From the NCBI GenBank assembly GCA_947367855.1, contig CANBFE010000005.1, positions 89,722 through 153,721 of the forward strand: 64,000 bases of DNA, in the 5' to 3' direction. Of this stretch, positions 7,495 through 16,157 are shown piece after piece (the first letter of the stretch is position 1; the number at the start of each line of letters is the position of its first letter). The DNA is from an uncultured Lachnospiraceae bacterium (GTDB taxonomy: Bacteria; Bacillota; Clostridia; Lachnospirales; Lachnospiraceae). A program made the translations under genes and the position numbers. The notes below the pieces were generated by a model, which did no database searches, was not told where the DNA came from, and saw only the letters and a list, made by a program, of their open reading frames with translations.

Positions 7495-7902
7495 ATGACA
7501 GGAATGAAAGCAATGCAAAAAACGCAAAGAATGCAGATAGTCAGGTTCTGGGTTACAGCAGTGGTTTTGATGAGTATGGCGCTTACCTTTTCCACAGCGA
7601 CAGTGATGAGCAGGACGGACCTGAGCGTGCAGGAGCTGGAAGGATATTATCAGGAGAAGGAAAGGATGCTGGTGAAGGAGACGAAAGCATTCCTGGAGGA
7701 AGCAGGTTTTCAGTACAGCGGAGTGATGCTGACCAGGGTGGTTGACGGGGACGGCAGACGGGAGTATACGGTCACCGTGCACCACGGGAAGATTGACAGG
7801 ATGTGCGATGACAGCAGAGCGCTGCTCATGGAAGGGTTGGAGAAAATTGTCTTTGAGGATAAGGACTGCAGCTTCAGGCATGAATTTTTAATAAATCAGT
7901 GA
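7495..7902 (+). CDS. Small secreted or membrane-anchored protein of unknown function, probable SOS gene
   Basis: I do not recognise the family. The protein has about 135 residues, with a basic N-terminus, one hydrophobic segment at roughly 17-37 (VRFWVTAVVLMSMALTF) and then a soluble, charged domain beginning LSVQELEGYYQEKERML. The single N-terminal helix means the rest lies outside the membrane, anchored or released. The start was set at ATG 7495 because AGGAGG at 7481-7486 is 8 nt away; an in-frame ATG at 7489 is only 2 nt from it. It stands alone between a terminator and another promoter. Control by two LexA-like boxes, small size and one membrane helix recall SOS division inhibitors such as YneA, but there is no LysM domain. 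Confidence 0.75.
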   Translation: MTGMKAMQKTQRMQIVRFWVTAVVLMSMALTFSTATVMSRTDLSVQELEGYYQEKERMLVKETKAFLEEAGFQYSGVMLTRVVDGDGRREYTVTVHHGKIDRMCDDSRALLMEGLEKIVFEDKDCSFRHEFLINQ

Positions 7903-7912
7903 CAGAAAATGC

Positions 7913-7941
7913 ATGACATTTTACGCAAATAGGGGTATACT
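7913..7941 (+). promoter_or_regulatory. Promoter of the DUF1653 gene
   Basis: ATGACA (7913-7918) and TATACT (7936-7941) are separated by 17 bp, about 45 nt before the ATG at 7981. Confidence 0.6.
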
Positions 7942-7980
7942 TTCTTTATGGACAGATGAACAGAAAGGAGCTTCCGAAAG

Positions 7981-8562
7981 ATGTCATTCATTCCAAGGCC
8001 ACATGAAATTTATAAGCACTTTGAGGGAAATCTGTATCAGGTAACAGCGATTGCAGAACATACGCAGACAGGGGAGCAGCTTGTGGTATACCAGGCGCTC
8101 TACGGAGACTTTAAGAGTTTTGCAGCGCCGCCCGCCCTGTTTACAGAGAGAATGGACAAAGGAAAATATCCCGGCGTGGAGCAGGAGTTTCTTTTTGAGC
8201 TTCAGGGACCTGATGCGGGAAGGCAGAGGGAGGATGGCGGAGGCCTGGAGGATGCGCCTGCCCGGAGGGAACAGGTATCCGGGGCGGAGTGGATGGATGC
8301 GGCAGCTGTACAACCGGAGGAAGAGGACGGGGAAGAGGCAGCCCTTGACCCGTTTGTTCTGGAATTTCTGGATGCCGACAGCTATGAACAGCGGCTGAAT
8401 ATACTTGCGGGTATTCACCACAGGATTACGGATGACATGATCACCACAATGGCCATTGCCTGTGATATAGAGATCAACGACGGAGATACCGAGGAGCGGT
8501 ACGAGGCACTGAAAGCCTGTCTCCTTACCCTGGAGCGGTATGAGTGCAACCGGCTGAGATAA
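7981..8562 (+). CDS. DUF1653 domain protein with acidic C-terminal region
   Basis: Residues 6-60 match the DUF1653 pattern (YKHFEGNLYQVTAIAEHTQT, VVYQALYGD), a small beta-rich domain of unknown function common in bacteria. Residues 75-120 are low-complexity and acidic (QPEEEDGEEAALD). The last 75 residues form a predicted helical domain (FLEFLDADSYEQRL-like, then HHRITDDMITTMAIA) often found attached to this domain in Lachnospiraceae. No catalytic residues are evident. It has its own promoter, and the SfsA-MutY gene follows 46 bp later, probably in the same transcript. Function unknown. Confidence 0.85.
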   Translation: MSFIPRPHEIYKHFEGNLYQVTAIAEHTQTGEQLVVYQALYGDFKSFAAPPALFTERMDKGKYPGVEQEFLFELQGPDAGRQREDGGGLEDAPARREQVSGAEWMDAAAVQPEEEDGEEAALDPFVLEFLDADSYEQRLNILAGIHHRITDDMITTMAIACDIEINDGDTEERYEALKACLLTLERYECNRLR

Positions 8563-8608
8563 CCGGAAGAACAGGCGGTGGACGCGTCTTGAATGGAGTA
8601 ATAGAGGA

Positions 8609-10429
8609 ATGGAGTACAAAAATATTGTAAAAGGGCGCTTTCTGGAGCGCCCGAATCGTTTCATTGCAAAAGTGGTCATAGGGGATGACAGAATCGAGAC
8701 CGTACATGTTAAGAATACCGGCAGATGCCGGGAACTGCTCCGGAAGGGGGCCAGTGTCTACCTGGAAAAGAGCGATAATGCAAAGCGCTCCACTGCCTAT
8801 GACCTGGTGGCAGTGGAGAAAAACGGGCGTATGATTAATATGGACTCACAGGCTCCCAACAGGGCAGTTGAAGAATGGCTGCGCGAAGGGGGGCTTTTTT
8901 CGGATGTGGTATTGGTTAAGCCGGAAGTTACCTATGGGAATTCCAGATTTGATTTTTACATGGAAACCGGGGAAGAAAAGATTTTTATGGAAGTAAAGGG
9001 CGTTACCCTGGAGGAGGACGGCGTGGTGCGGTTTCCGGACGCGCCTTCGGACCGGGCGGTGAGGCATGTGGAGGAACTGGCGGCGGCAGCCGGTGCAGGA
9101 TACCGGGTTTTTGTGATGTTTGTCATTCAGATGGAAGGTGTAAAGTATTTTACGCCCAACCGCGATACCCATCCCAGGTTTGCCCAGGCTCTATGCCGGG
9201 CTGCGGAGGAAGGGGTGGAGATTCTGGCATATGACTGCAGAATCACTTCCGATTCCATGACGATCAACAGACCTGTGCCTGTGGTTCTGGACCCGGAGTC
9301 CGGTCTTCATGAAACCTTTAGGAATTCATTAGGAAAGTATAAGCTTGCGGATATTCCCATTCCTCTCCTGAAATGGTATGATAAGAACAGACGTGTTCTG
9401 CCCTGGCGGGAGGATCCCGCGCCGTACAGGGTCTGGGTGTCGGAGATCATGCTTCAGCAGACCAGGGTGGAAGCGGTAAAACCTTATTTTGAGCGCTTCA
9501 TGGAAACTTTTCCGGATATCGCGGCATTGGCCGGGGCAGAGGAAGAGCTGCTGTTAAAGATGTGGGAGGGACTTGGTTATTATAACAGGGCAAGGAACCT
9601 GCAGAAGGCGGCGGTCCGGATACAGGAGGATTACGGAGGGAAAATACCGGATACTCTGGAAGGACTGCTTACGCTTCCGGGAATCGGAAGCTATACGGCA
9701 GGCGCCGTGGCCTCCATCGCATTTCACAGGGCTGTTCCCGCAGTGGACGGGAATGTTCTGCGTGTACTGGCCAGACTGCGGAAGGACAGCCGCGCCATTA
9801 CGGACGCAAAAGTCCGGCAGCAGGTGGAGTCGGAGCTTAAGGAGATTATGCCCGGGGACCGCCCGGGGGATTTCAACCAGGCAATGATGGAGATAGGGGC
9901 ATGTGTCTGTATTCCCAACGGAGCTCCGCTCTGCGGCAAATGTCCCCTTAACGGCATCTGCATGGCCCATATGGCCGGGGAGGAGCAGGAATATCCCTGC
10001 AAACCGCCCAAAAAGCCACGGATAACCGAGGACAGGACAGTGCTTGTGGTAATGGACGAGAACCGTGCGGCCATAAGAAAGCGCCATGGGAAGGGTCTGT
10101 TGGCTGGGATGTACGAATTTCCTTCCATGGAAGGGTTTCGGACGGCGGAAGAAGTGGTGGAGTATCTGGCGGAAAACGGACTGAAGGCATTGCGGGTTCA
10201 GCCCCTTGAGGAGGCCAGGCATATTTTCACCCACAGGGAATGGCATATGAAGGGATACATGGTCAGGGTGGACGAGCTGGAGCCCAGAAGTGAGGAAGGA
10301 GTGACCAGGGACTGGCTCTATATAGAACCGGAAGAGACCAAAAACAGATATCCCATTCCCTCGGCATTCAGCGCATATACGAAATATCTGAATATAAAAC
10401 TGGGCAAGGACAGATATGATTCAGAATAA
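8609..10429 (+). CDS. mutY: SfsA-MutY fusion: SfsA-like nuclease domain joined to A/G-specific adenine glycosylase
   Basis: One uninterrupted frame encodes two normally separate proteins. Residues 1-232 are a complete SfsA (KGRFLERPNRFIAKV, HVKNTGRCRELL, GVTLEEDGVVRFPDAPSDRA), a family linked to sugar fermentation and reported to bind or cut nucleic acid. Residues 245-600 are a complete MutY, which removes adenine mispaired with 8-oxoguanine. It shows LPWREDP, SEIMLQQTRV, the helix-hairpin-helix LPGIGSYTAGAV, the catalytic Asp in VDGNV, and four Cys for the 4Fe-4S cluster near 428-450. A NUDIX-like 8-oxoG recognition domain follows (FPSMEGF, HIFTHREWHM). The junction lies near residues 233-245 and contains no stop. 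Both halves look intact. Confidence 0.93.
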   Translation: MEYKNIVKGRFLERPNRFIAKVVIGDDRIETVHVKNTGRCRELLRKGASVYLEKSDNAKRSTAYDLVAVEKNGRMINMDSQAPNRAVEEWLREGGLFSDVVLVKPEVTYGNSRFDFYMETGEEKIFMEVKGVTLEEDGVVRFPDAPSDRAVRHVEELAAAAGAGYRVFVMFVIQMEGVKYFTPNRDTHPRFAQALCRAAEEGVEILAYDCRITSDSMTINRPVPVVLDPESGLHETFRNSLGKYKLADIPIPLLKWYDKNRRVLPWREDPAPYRVWVSEIMLQQTRVEAVKPYFERFMETFPDIAALAGAEEELLLKMWEGLGYYNRARNLQKAAVRIQEDYGGKIPDTLEGLLTLPGIGSYTAGAVASIAFHRAVPAVDGNVLRVLARLRKDSRAITDAKVRQQVESELKEIMPGDRPGDFNQAMMEIGACVCIPNGAPLCGKCPLNGICMAHMAGEEQEYPCKPPKKPRITEDRTVLVVMDENRAAIRKRHGKGLLAGMYEFPSMEGFRTAEEVVEYLAENGLKALRVQPLEEARHIFTHREWHMKGYMVRVDELEPRSEEGVTRDWLYIEPEETKNRYPIPSAFSAYTKYLNIKLGKDRYDSE

Positions 10430-10474
10430 GGTTTTCGGGGAATAATATGGTACTGAAACAGGAGGTTTAAGAGA

Positions 10475-11500
10475 GTGAAACTGTTATCAATAGCAATCCC
10501 CTGCTATAATTCCGAGGCATACATGGAAAAGTGTGTGGATTCTCTTCTGGCAGGCGGCGAAGACGTGGAAATCATTATTGTGGACGACGGCTCAAAAGAC
10601 AGGACGGCTGAAATAGCAGACCGATATGCTGCCAGATATCCAACCATCGTGAAGGCGGTACATCAGGAAAACGGAGGACATGGCTCAGCCGTCAATGCGG
10701 GCATCCGGAATGCGGAAGGCCTGTATTTCAAGGTGGTTGACAGTGATGACTGGGTGAAGAAGGAAGCCTATCTGCAGGTGATGGATACCCTGAGGGAGCT
10801 GGCAGGGGGGGCATGTACACTTGATATGCTGATCTGCAATTTTGTCTATGAGAAGGAAGGGGAGAAGCGGAAAAAGGTAATGCGTTACCGCCATATCTTT
10901 CCGGAAGGAAAAATTTTTTCCTGGGAAGACTGCCATCATTTTGCAAAGGGACATTACATTCTGATGCATTCGGTGATTTTCCGCACCAGACTGCTGAGGG
11001 AATGCGGCCTGGAGCTGCCGCCCCACACTTTTTACGTGGACAATCTGTATGTGTTTGAGCCTCTGCCCTTTGTAAAGAATATGTACTACCTTGACGTAAA
11101 TCTGTACCGATACTATATCGGCAGAGGCGACCAGTCTGTAAACGAAGAGGTGATGATCTCCCGGATAGACCAGCAGATCAGGGTAAATAAGCTGATGATT
11201 GACTACTTTGTGGACAGGAAGCCGGAGATTGTAAAGAATAAGCGGCTGTATCAGTATATGCGCAATTATCTGGAGATAATTACAACAGTGTCTTCGGTAT
11301 TGCTGATCAGGTCCAACACGGAGGAGAATCTTGAGAAAAAGGCAGAACTATGGAAATACCTGAAGGGAAAGGACAAGGGGCTGTATATATGGCTGCGGCA
11401 TGGCATTATGGGAAGCGCCATGAATCTGCCGGGCCGGAGCGGCCGCAGGATTTCTGTGGGAAGCTATAAGATCTGCCAGAAAATTTTTAAATTTAACTGA
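10475..11500 (+). CDS. Family 2 glycosyltransferase
   Basis: The N-terminus has the GT-A fold signatures: SIAIPCYNSEAYMEKCVDSL, the nucleotide-sugar contact IIVDDGSKDRT and the metal-binding DSDDW near residue 90. The 341-residue enzyme has no clear transmembrane helix, so it is cytoplasmic or peripheral. Its acceptor is unknown; a cell-surface glycan or lipid is most likely for this class. The start is GTG, chosen because an AGGAGG tract lies 10 nt upstream and the conserved first strand begins at residue 2. The gene is followed by a 40-bp perfect palindrome and faces the PAP2 gene. Confidence 0.9.
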   Translation: MKLLSIAIPCYNSEAYMEKCVDSLLAGGEDVEIIIVDDGSKDRTAEIADRYAARYPTIVKAVHQENGGHGSAVNAGIRNAEGLYFKVVDSDDWVKKEAYLQVMDTLRELAGGACTLDMLICNFVYEKEGEKRKKVMRYRHIFPEGKIFSWEDCHHFAKGHYILMHSVIFRTRLLRECGLELPPHTFYVDNLYVFEPLPFVKNMYYLDVNLYRYYIGRGDQSVNEEVMISRIDQQIRVNKLMIDYFVDRKPEIVKNKRLYQYMRNYLEIITTVSSVLLIRSNTEENLEKKAELWKYLKGKDKGLYIWLRHGIMGSAMNLPGRSGRRISVGSYKICQKIFKFN

Positions 11501-11507
11501 GAACCTG

Positions 11508-11553
11508 CAAAAAAGGACTGCCGCCTTGGATGATCATCCAAGGCGGCAGTCCT
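11508..11553 (-). terminator. 40-bp perfect palindrome, terminator for the convergent PAP2 gene
   Basis: Bases 11514-11553 form a perfect inverted repeat of two 20-base arms (each AGGACTGCCGCC-TTGGATGA or its complement) with no unpaired spacer. On the minus strand the stem is followed by six T, as expected of a Rho-independent terminator. On the plus strand only CTTAAT follows, so termination after the glycosyltransferase would be weaker. Confidence 0.85.
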
Positions 11554-11576
11554 CTTAATGTGTGGCAATGGAATTT

Positions 11577-12254
11577 TTATGTGGAAATTCCTTTTTTCAT
11601 CTTACGCTGCATTCTGGCTGCCAGTATTGCGTCTCTCTTGTACACCAGGGTGTACATTACAGCACCAAGTACGATTCCGGTCACCACATCAAAGGCGGAG
11701 TGCTGTTTGATGAACATGGTTGACAGGATAATGGACAGGGCCAGGATGCCGGAAGCAATCCGCAGTCCCTTTTTGTTTTCCAGCGCCGCACTGTGCATGA
11801 CGGCAAAATGCGCTCCCATGGAATTGTATACATGGATGCTCGGCCAGATATTTGTAGGTGTATCTATACCCCAGAGAAAGGAAACTGCCTGGGTAAAGAT
11901 ATTGTCCCTGGGCATCTGGGCGAGCCGCAGATGATGGCCGTTTGGCCACAGGGTGGATATAATCAGGAAAATGGTCATGCCTGTGAACAAAAATGCACAG
12001 GATTTGTAAAATTCCTGTCTGCTCTTAAAGAAGAGAAACACCACTACGGCTGCCACATAGGCAAACCATAAGAAATAGGGTACTACGAATATCTCACAAA
12101 ACGGAATGTAATCATCTATGGGGACGTGGATGACACTGTAATTGCGCCTGTTCCGGTCCTCCAGCCATGTAAACCATGTGAGATAGATTACCATGTAGAC
12201 CAGCAGCGGAATACCGTGCCGATATTTTAGATACATGTTTTTTAACGCTTTCAT
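11577..12254 (-). CDS. PAP2-family membrane phosphatase
   Basis: This integral membrane protein has about six hydrophobic helices. Two catalytic PAP2 motifs are recognisable: PSIHVYNSM (the PSxH motif) near residue 140, and a third-motif-like KQHSAFDVV near 185 carrying the active His and Asp. The usual KxxxxxxRP first motif is poorly conserved, as in the inositol-phosphoceramide-synthase-like branch. Substrates would be lipid phosphates such as undecaprenyl pyrophosphate or phosphatidic acid. Start at ATG 12254; a TTG at 12263 is an alternative with a nearby AAAGGG. It ends at the 40-bp palindrome. Confidence 0.85.
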   Translation of the reverse strand: MKALKNMYLKYRHGIPLLVYMVIYLTWFTWLEDRNRRNYSVIHVPIDDYIPFCEIFVVPYFLWFAYVAAVVVFLFFKSRQEFYKSCAFLFTGMTIFLIISTLWPNGHHLRLAQMPRDNIFTQAVSFLWGIDTPTNIWPSIHVYNSMGAHFAVMHSAALENKKGLRIASGILALSIILSTMFIKQHSAFDVVTGIVLGAVMYTLVYKRDAILAARMQRKMKKGIST

Positions 12255-12395
12255 TTTTAACAACCAACCCTTTCATATTCTCCCTGAATCCATAACAGAA
12301 ACTATTTTACCTCCCGACAATTCTATAGTATAGCTATGTCAAAATAAAATTCAATGCTTTTTGGGACTTCTTAAGTATTCTTTAGAAAATATTAA

Positions 12396-13319
12396 TCAAT
12401 AGATCATCCGTATGGCGTCCTTTTCACAGGAAACGGAAATACGGCTGCTTCTGCGCGTTACTTCTCCATCGGTGTGGACCCACAGGGGCAGGCTTGTCTC
12501 GATGGTAAGCTCCCGGGCTTTGTAGGGTGTAATGCCCCGGAACCTGTAATGTTTTCCACGGAATGCTGTGGGAAGGGCAAATAAGATCAGAAGCTTTGAC
12601 AGATCCCCCACCGCGCACAGATTCAGAAATCCGTCATGGGAATCCGCATCGGGGGCAAACATAAAGCCGCCTCCTTCAAACCGGTGGAGCATACATGCTG
12701 TAAAGAGCATGTTTCCAATGTCCACAGGCGCACTGTTTTCCAGGATCAGCTTCCCGGACACTGCCCTGGCCGCAAACAGCTGCTTTAACGCGATACCCAG
12801 GTAGGTCAGCTTGCCAAGTCCCAGACGGTTCATGGTATTTTTAATCCCGGAGTGAAGGGCTTCCTGGCAGACTGCCGCATCAAAGCCGATTCCGCAGCTG
12901 ACGGAAAATCTGCGGGTTTCTCCGTCCGGATAGGTCAATATGCCAAGATCCATGAGATGGGGTTTTCCGGAATGCAGGATCAGATCCAGGGCCTGGGAGG
13001 GATCCCTTGGTATCTTCAGGTCTCTTGCCAGATCATTGCTGGAACCGGTGGGGATATAGCCGAGCGTAACCCGGGAAATGTCTGTAAGCCCCTGCAGGGC
13101 TTCGTTTACGGTGCCGTCTCCCCCCAGTATGATAAGTGTCAGGGAATCCGTGGTCCCGGCGCAGATTTCTCCGGCGATGCGCACCGTGTCCCCCGGTTTT
13201 TCCGAGAAATAGGGACGGAAGGATACCTGCCGGGCCTCAAGGGCGGGTTTGATCTGCTTATTCCATATGCGCAGGCCTCTGCCGGAACGGGAGGCCGGAT
13301 TGATGATAATATGATACAT
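12396..13319 (-). CDS. Diacylglycerol kinase family lipid kinase (YegS/DagK-like)
   Basis: The protein begins with INPASRSGRG and has the nucleotide-binding signature ILGGDGTVNEALQGL near residue 65 and GSSNDLARDL near 95, both diagnostic of the DAGK catalytic domain. The C-terminal half carries the usual second beta domain (GGGFMFAPDADSHDGFLNL). At 307 residues it is a standard soluble enzyme that phosphorylates diacylglycerol or a related lipid at the membrane face. It probably recycles diacylglycerol, and the neighbouring PAP2 phosphatase could do the reverse reaction. A 141-bp gap separates the two genes, without an obvious terminator. Confidence 0.93.
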   Translation of the reverse strand: MYHIIINPASRSGRGLRIWNKQIKPALEARQVSFRPYFSEKPGDTVRIAGEICAGTTDSLTLIILGGDGTVNEALQGLTDISRVTLGYIPTGSSNDLARDLKIPRDPSQALDLILHSGKPHLMDLGILTYPDGETRRFSVSCGIGFDAAVCQEALHSGIKNTMNRLGLGKLTYLGIALKQLFAARAVSGKLILENSAPVDIGNMLFTACMLHRFEGGGFMFAPDADSHDGFLNLCAVGDLSKLLILFALPTAFRGKHYRFRGITPYKARELTIETSLPLWVHTDGEVTRRSSRISVSCEKDAIRMIY

Positions 13320-13363
13320 GACTGGTCCTCAGCTTTCGTATTTGAATCTGGAAATCGCCTTCT

Positions 13364-13392
13364 ATTGTAACAGCGTACAGGTGTTTCGTAAA
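13364..13392 (-). promoter_or_regulatory. Promoter of the lipid kinase gene
   Basis: On the minus strand TTTACG (13392-13387) and TACAAT (13369-13364) are 17 bp apart, about 45 nt before the ATG. Confidence 0.55.
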
Positions 13393-13462
13393 CCCTGATG
13401 TATAAAAATTTACGGTATTCGACAAAAAAGCGGCAACATTCAGGCTTGAGAAAATTTTTTGT

Positions 13463-13490
13463 TTGCATTCCGACTGTTCTATGATATAAT
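13463..13490 (+). promoter_or_regulatory. glyA promoter
   Basis: TTGCAT (13463-13468) and TATAAT (13485-13490) are 16 bp apart. The leader of about 100 nt up to the glyA start contains no riboswitch class that I recognise. Confidence 0.65.
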
Positions 13491-13595
13491 CGAACCATGT
13501 GTCCGGGAAAGGCACATAAAACAGGCATTTGTGCAACTTGAGACAGACCGGCCGGAAACGGCAGAGAGCGTTGAGACGGGAAGGAGGATTTGGAA

Positions 13596-14837
13596 ATGTA
13601 TTCTTTGGACGAAGTGAGAAAAGTGGATCCGGAAACTGCGCAGGCCATCGCGGAGGAGCAGGAGAGGCAAAACAGTCATATTGAATTGATTGCATCTGAG
13701 AACTGGGTGAGCAAGGCTGTGATGGCTGCCATGGGAAGCCCCCTGACAAATAAATATGCAGAAGGGTATCCTGGAAAGAGATACTACGGAGGATGCGAAT
13801 GCGTGGATGTGGTGGAGAATCTTGCCGTCAGCCGCGCAAAGGAACTGTTTGGCTGTGAGTATGCCAATGTGCAGCCGCATTCCGGCGCACAGGCCAACAT
13901 GGCGGTGCAGTTTGCGGTATGCAGGCCCGGGGACACTATCATGGGAATGAATCTGGACCATGGCGGGCATCTGACCCATGGAAGTCCGGTCAATATGTCC
14001 GGAAAGTATTTCCATATCGTTCCCTACGGCGTAAACGACGAGGGCTTTCTCGACTATGACGCAATGAGAAAGACTGCCCTGGAGACAAAGCCGAAGATGA
14101 TTATTGCAGGGGCATCCGCCTATGCCCGTACCATAGATTTCAGCAGATTCCGGGAAGTGGCGGATGAGGTTGGGGCGGTTCTGATGGTGGATATGGCCCA
14201 TATTGCGGGTCTGGTGGCTGCAGGGCTTCATCCCAGTCCCATTCCCTATGCGGACGTGACCACCACAACCACGCACAAGACGCTCCGGGGCCCCAGGGGC
14301 GGAATGATTCTTTTCGGAAAAGCGGCAAATGATAAATATAATTTCAATAAGGCAATTTTCCCCGGCACACAGGGCGGGCCGCTGATGCATGTCATTGCAG
14401 CCAAGGCAGTCTGCTTTAAGGAGGCCCTGGGGGAAGAGTTCAGAGAGTACCAGAGGAATATCGTTGACAATGCCCAGGCTCTCTGCAGAGGGCTTATGGA
14501 CAGAGGGATAAAGATTGTATCCGGAGGCACAGACAATCATCTGATGCTGGTGGATCTGAGGAACTGCGGCATTACGGGAAAGGCTGCGGAGAAGCTTCTG
14601 GATGCGGCTCATATCACCTGTAACAAGAATACCATTCCAAACGATCCCCAGTCGCCCTTTGTGACCAGCGGAATCCGTCTTGGAACCCCTGCCGTCACAT
14701 CAAGGGGCATGGATGCTGCGGATATGGACCGGATTGCGGAGGCGGTTTCCCTTGTCCTGAAGGGCGGTGAGGAGAAAATTCCGGAGGCATACGGCATTGT
14801 CCGGACTCTGACGGAAAAGTATCCCCTGGCAGGATAG
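13596..14837 (+). CDS. glyA: Serine hydroxymethyltransferase
   Basis: GlyA is a cytoplasmic PLP enzyme that converts serine and tetrahydrofolate to glycine and methylene-tetrahydrofolate. Family signatures are IELIASENWVS, the substrate loop YAEGYPGKRYYGGCE, the folate-site region HGGHLTHGSPVN, and the PLP lysine in TTTTHKTLRGPRGG near residue 227. The length of about 413 is normal. ATG 13596 was preferred over an in-frame TTG at 13590 because AAGGAGG (13581-13587) is 8 nt away. hom follows 63 bp later, so glycine/one-carbon and threonine synthesis genes may share a transcript. Confidence 0.97.
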   Translation: MYSLDEVRKVDPETAQAIAEEQERQNSHIELIASENWVSKAVMAAMGSPLTNKYAEGYPGKRYYGGCECVDVVENLAVSRAKELFGCEYANVQPHSGAQANMAVQFAVCRPGDTIMGMNLDHGGHLTHGSPVNMSGKYFHIVPYGVNDEGFLDYDAMRKTALETKPKMIIAGASAYARTIDFSRFREVADEVGAVLMVDMAHIAGLVAAGLHPSPIPYADVTTTTTHKTLRGPRGGMILFGKAANDKYNFNKAIFPGTQGGPLMHVIAAKAVCFKEALGEEFREYQRNIVDNAQALCRGLMDRGIKIVSGGTDNHLMLVDLRNCGITGKAAEKLLDAAHITCNKNTIPNDPQSPFVTSGIRLGTPAVTSRGMDAADMDRIAEAVSLVLKGGEEKIPEAYGIVRTLTEKYPLAG

Positions 14838-14900
14838 GCTGCCTGCAGGGAGCGGAAAATAATAACGGAAGGCACAGATCTGACCGGATAGGAGAATACG

Positions 14901-16118
14901 ATGGCGAATGTAGCAGTGTTGGGATACGGAACCGTGGGCAGCGGCGTTGTGGAAGTGCTCGAACGCAATAAGGAGAGAATACTGGAGAGCGCCGGTGAAC
15001 GGATAAATGTGAAATATATTCTGGATCTGAGGGATTTTCCCGGTGATCCCTTTGAAGACAGGGTGATACATGATTTCAACAGAATACTGGAAGACAGCGA
15101 GATAGAGGTGGTATGTGAAGTCATGGGCGGGACCGGGGCTGCCTATCAGTTCACAAGGCAGGCCCTGGAGGCCGGAAAGAGTGTGTGTACCTCCAATAAG
15201 GAACTTGTGGCAAAGCATGGCACAGAGCTTCTGGCGCTTGCGGCCGGGAAGCATTGCAATTATATGTTTGAGGCCAGTGTGGGGGGAGGAATCCCGCTGA
15301 TCCGGAATATACACAATTCCTATACCGCGGAACGCATCCTGGCAGTGACGGGTATTTTGAACGGCACCACCAATTATATCCTGTCCAGGATGGAGAAGGA
15401 GCACGCGGATTATCATGAGGCGCTGAAGCAGGCCCAGGAGCTTGGGTATGCGGAGCGCAATCCGGAGGCGGATGTGGAGGGTCATGACACCTGCCGCAAG
15501 GCGGCGATCCTCTCTGCGCTGATGACCGGCCGGGAAGTGGATGCGGAGGAAATATACACGGAGGGCATCAGTGGAATCCAGCAGCAGGATTTTGATTTTG
15601 CCTGCGGAAGCGGTATGACCATCAGGCTTCTGGCCGTGAGCCGGATTCTGGAAGACGGCAGGCTGTCCGCGGTGGTTGCGCCCTTTATGGTTCCGAGGGA
15701 GCATCCCCTTGCTTCCGTGGGTGACGTGTTTAACGGCGTGCTAATCACAGGCAATATGTTGGGGGATACCCTGTTTTACGGGCGGGGCGCAGGCAAGCTT
15801 CCCACTGCCAGTGCGGTGGCTGCAGATGTGATAGACTGTGTGAGGAACAGAGGCAGGTCCGTTATGGCGGGATGGGGCAGCGGAAAGGCTGAAATAGCCG
15901 ATATTGCGGAGAATGAAAGACATTTTTTTGTCAGAACTTCCGCTGAGGACGCCGAGAGGGTGCGGAAGGCTTTTCAGGGAGAGAAGGAGGGCGCTTCTGA
16001 GGGCAGCTTCCTGGACGGGGAATTTGGATTTTTCACACCTGTCATGAAGGAAAAGGATTTTCAGGAAAGGTGCCGGGAACTGGGAGATGCGATTAAGAGC
16101 CGGATCCGTCTCATTTAG
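14901..16118 (+). CDS. hom: Homoserine dehydrogenase
   Basis: This enzyme reduces aspartate semialdehyde to homoserine with NAD(P)H, at the branch to threonine and methionine. The Rossmann motif VAVLGYGTVGSGVVEVL opens the protein. SNKELVAKHG, FEASVGGGIPLI and the catalytic signature LNGTTNYILSRM follow, then AERNPEADVEGHDT. At 405 residues it is shorter than enzymes with a C-terminal ACT domain, and the last 60 residues do not look like a full ACT fold, so feedback control by threonine may be weak or absent. Aspartokinase follows 39 bp downstream. Confidence 0.96.
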   Translation: MANVAVLGYGTVGSGVVEVLERNKERILESAGERINVKYILDLRDFPGDPFEDRVIHDFNRILEDSEIEVVCEVMGGTGAAYQFTRQALEAGKSVCTSNKELVAKHGTELLALAAGKHCNYMFEASVGGGIPLIRNIHNSYTAERILAVTGILNGTTNYILSRMEKEHADYHEALKQAQELGYAERNPEADVEGHDTCRKAAILSALMTGREVDAEEIYTEGISGIQQQDFDFACGSGMTIRLLAVSRILEDGRLSAVVAPFMVPREHPLASVGDVFNGVLITGNMLGDTLFYGRGAGKLPTASAVAADVIDCVRNRGRSVMAGWGSGKAEIADIAENERHFFVRTSAEDAERVRKAFQGEKEGASEGSFLDGEFGFFTPVMKEKDFQERCRELGDAIKSRIRLI

Positions 16119-16157
16119 GATTGCGGTACAGAAAAGAAAGGCTGTGAGGAGTGAAAA

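Noticed and set aside
13497..13595. Possible glycine, THF or ZTP riboswitch in the glyA leader
   Set aside because: The conserved cores of these riboswitches were not found and no terminator hairpin is present; the leader is only about 100 nt.
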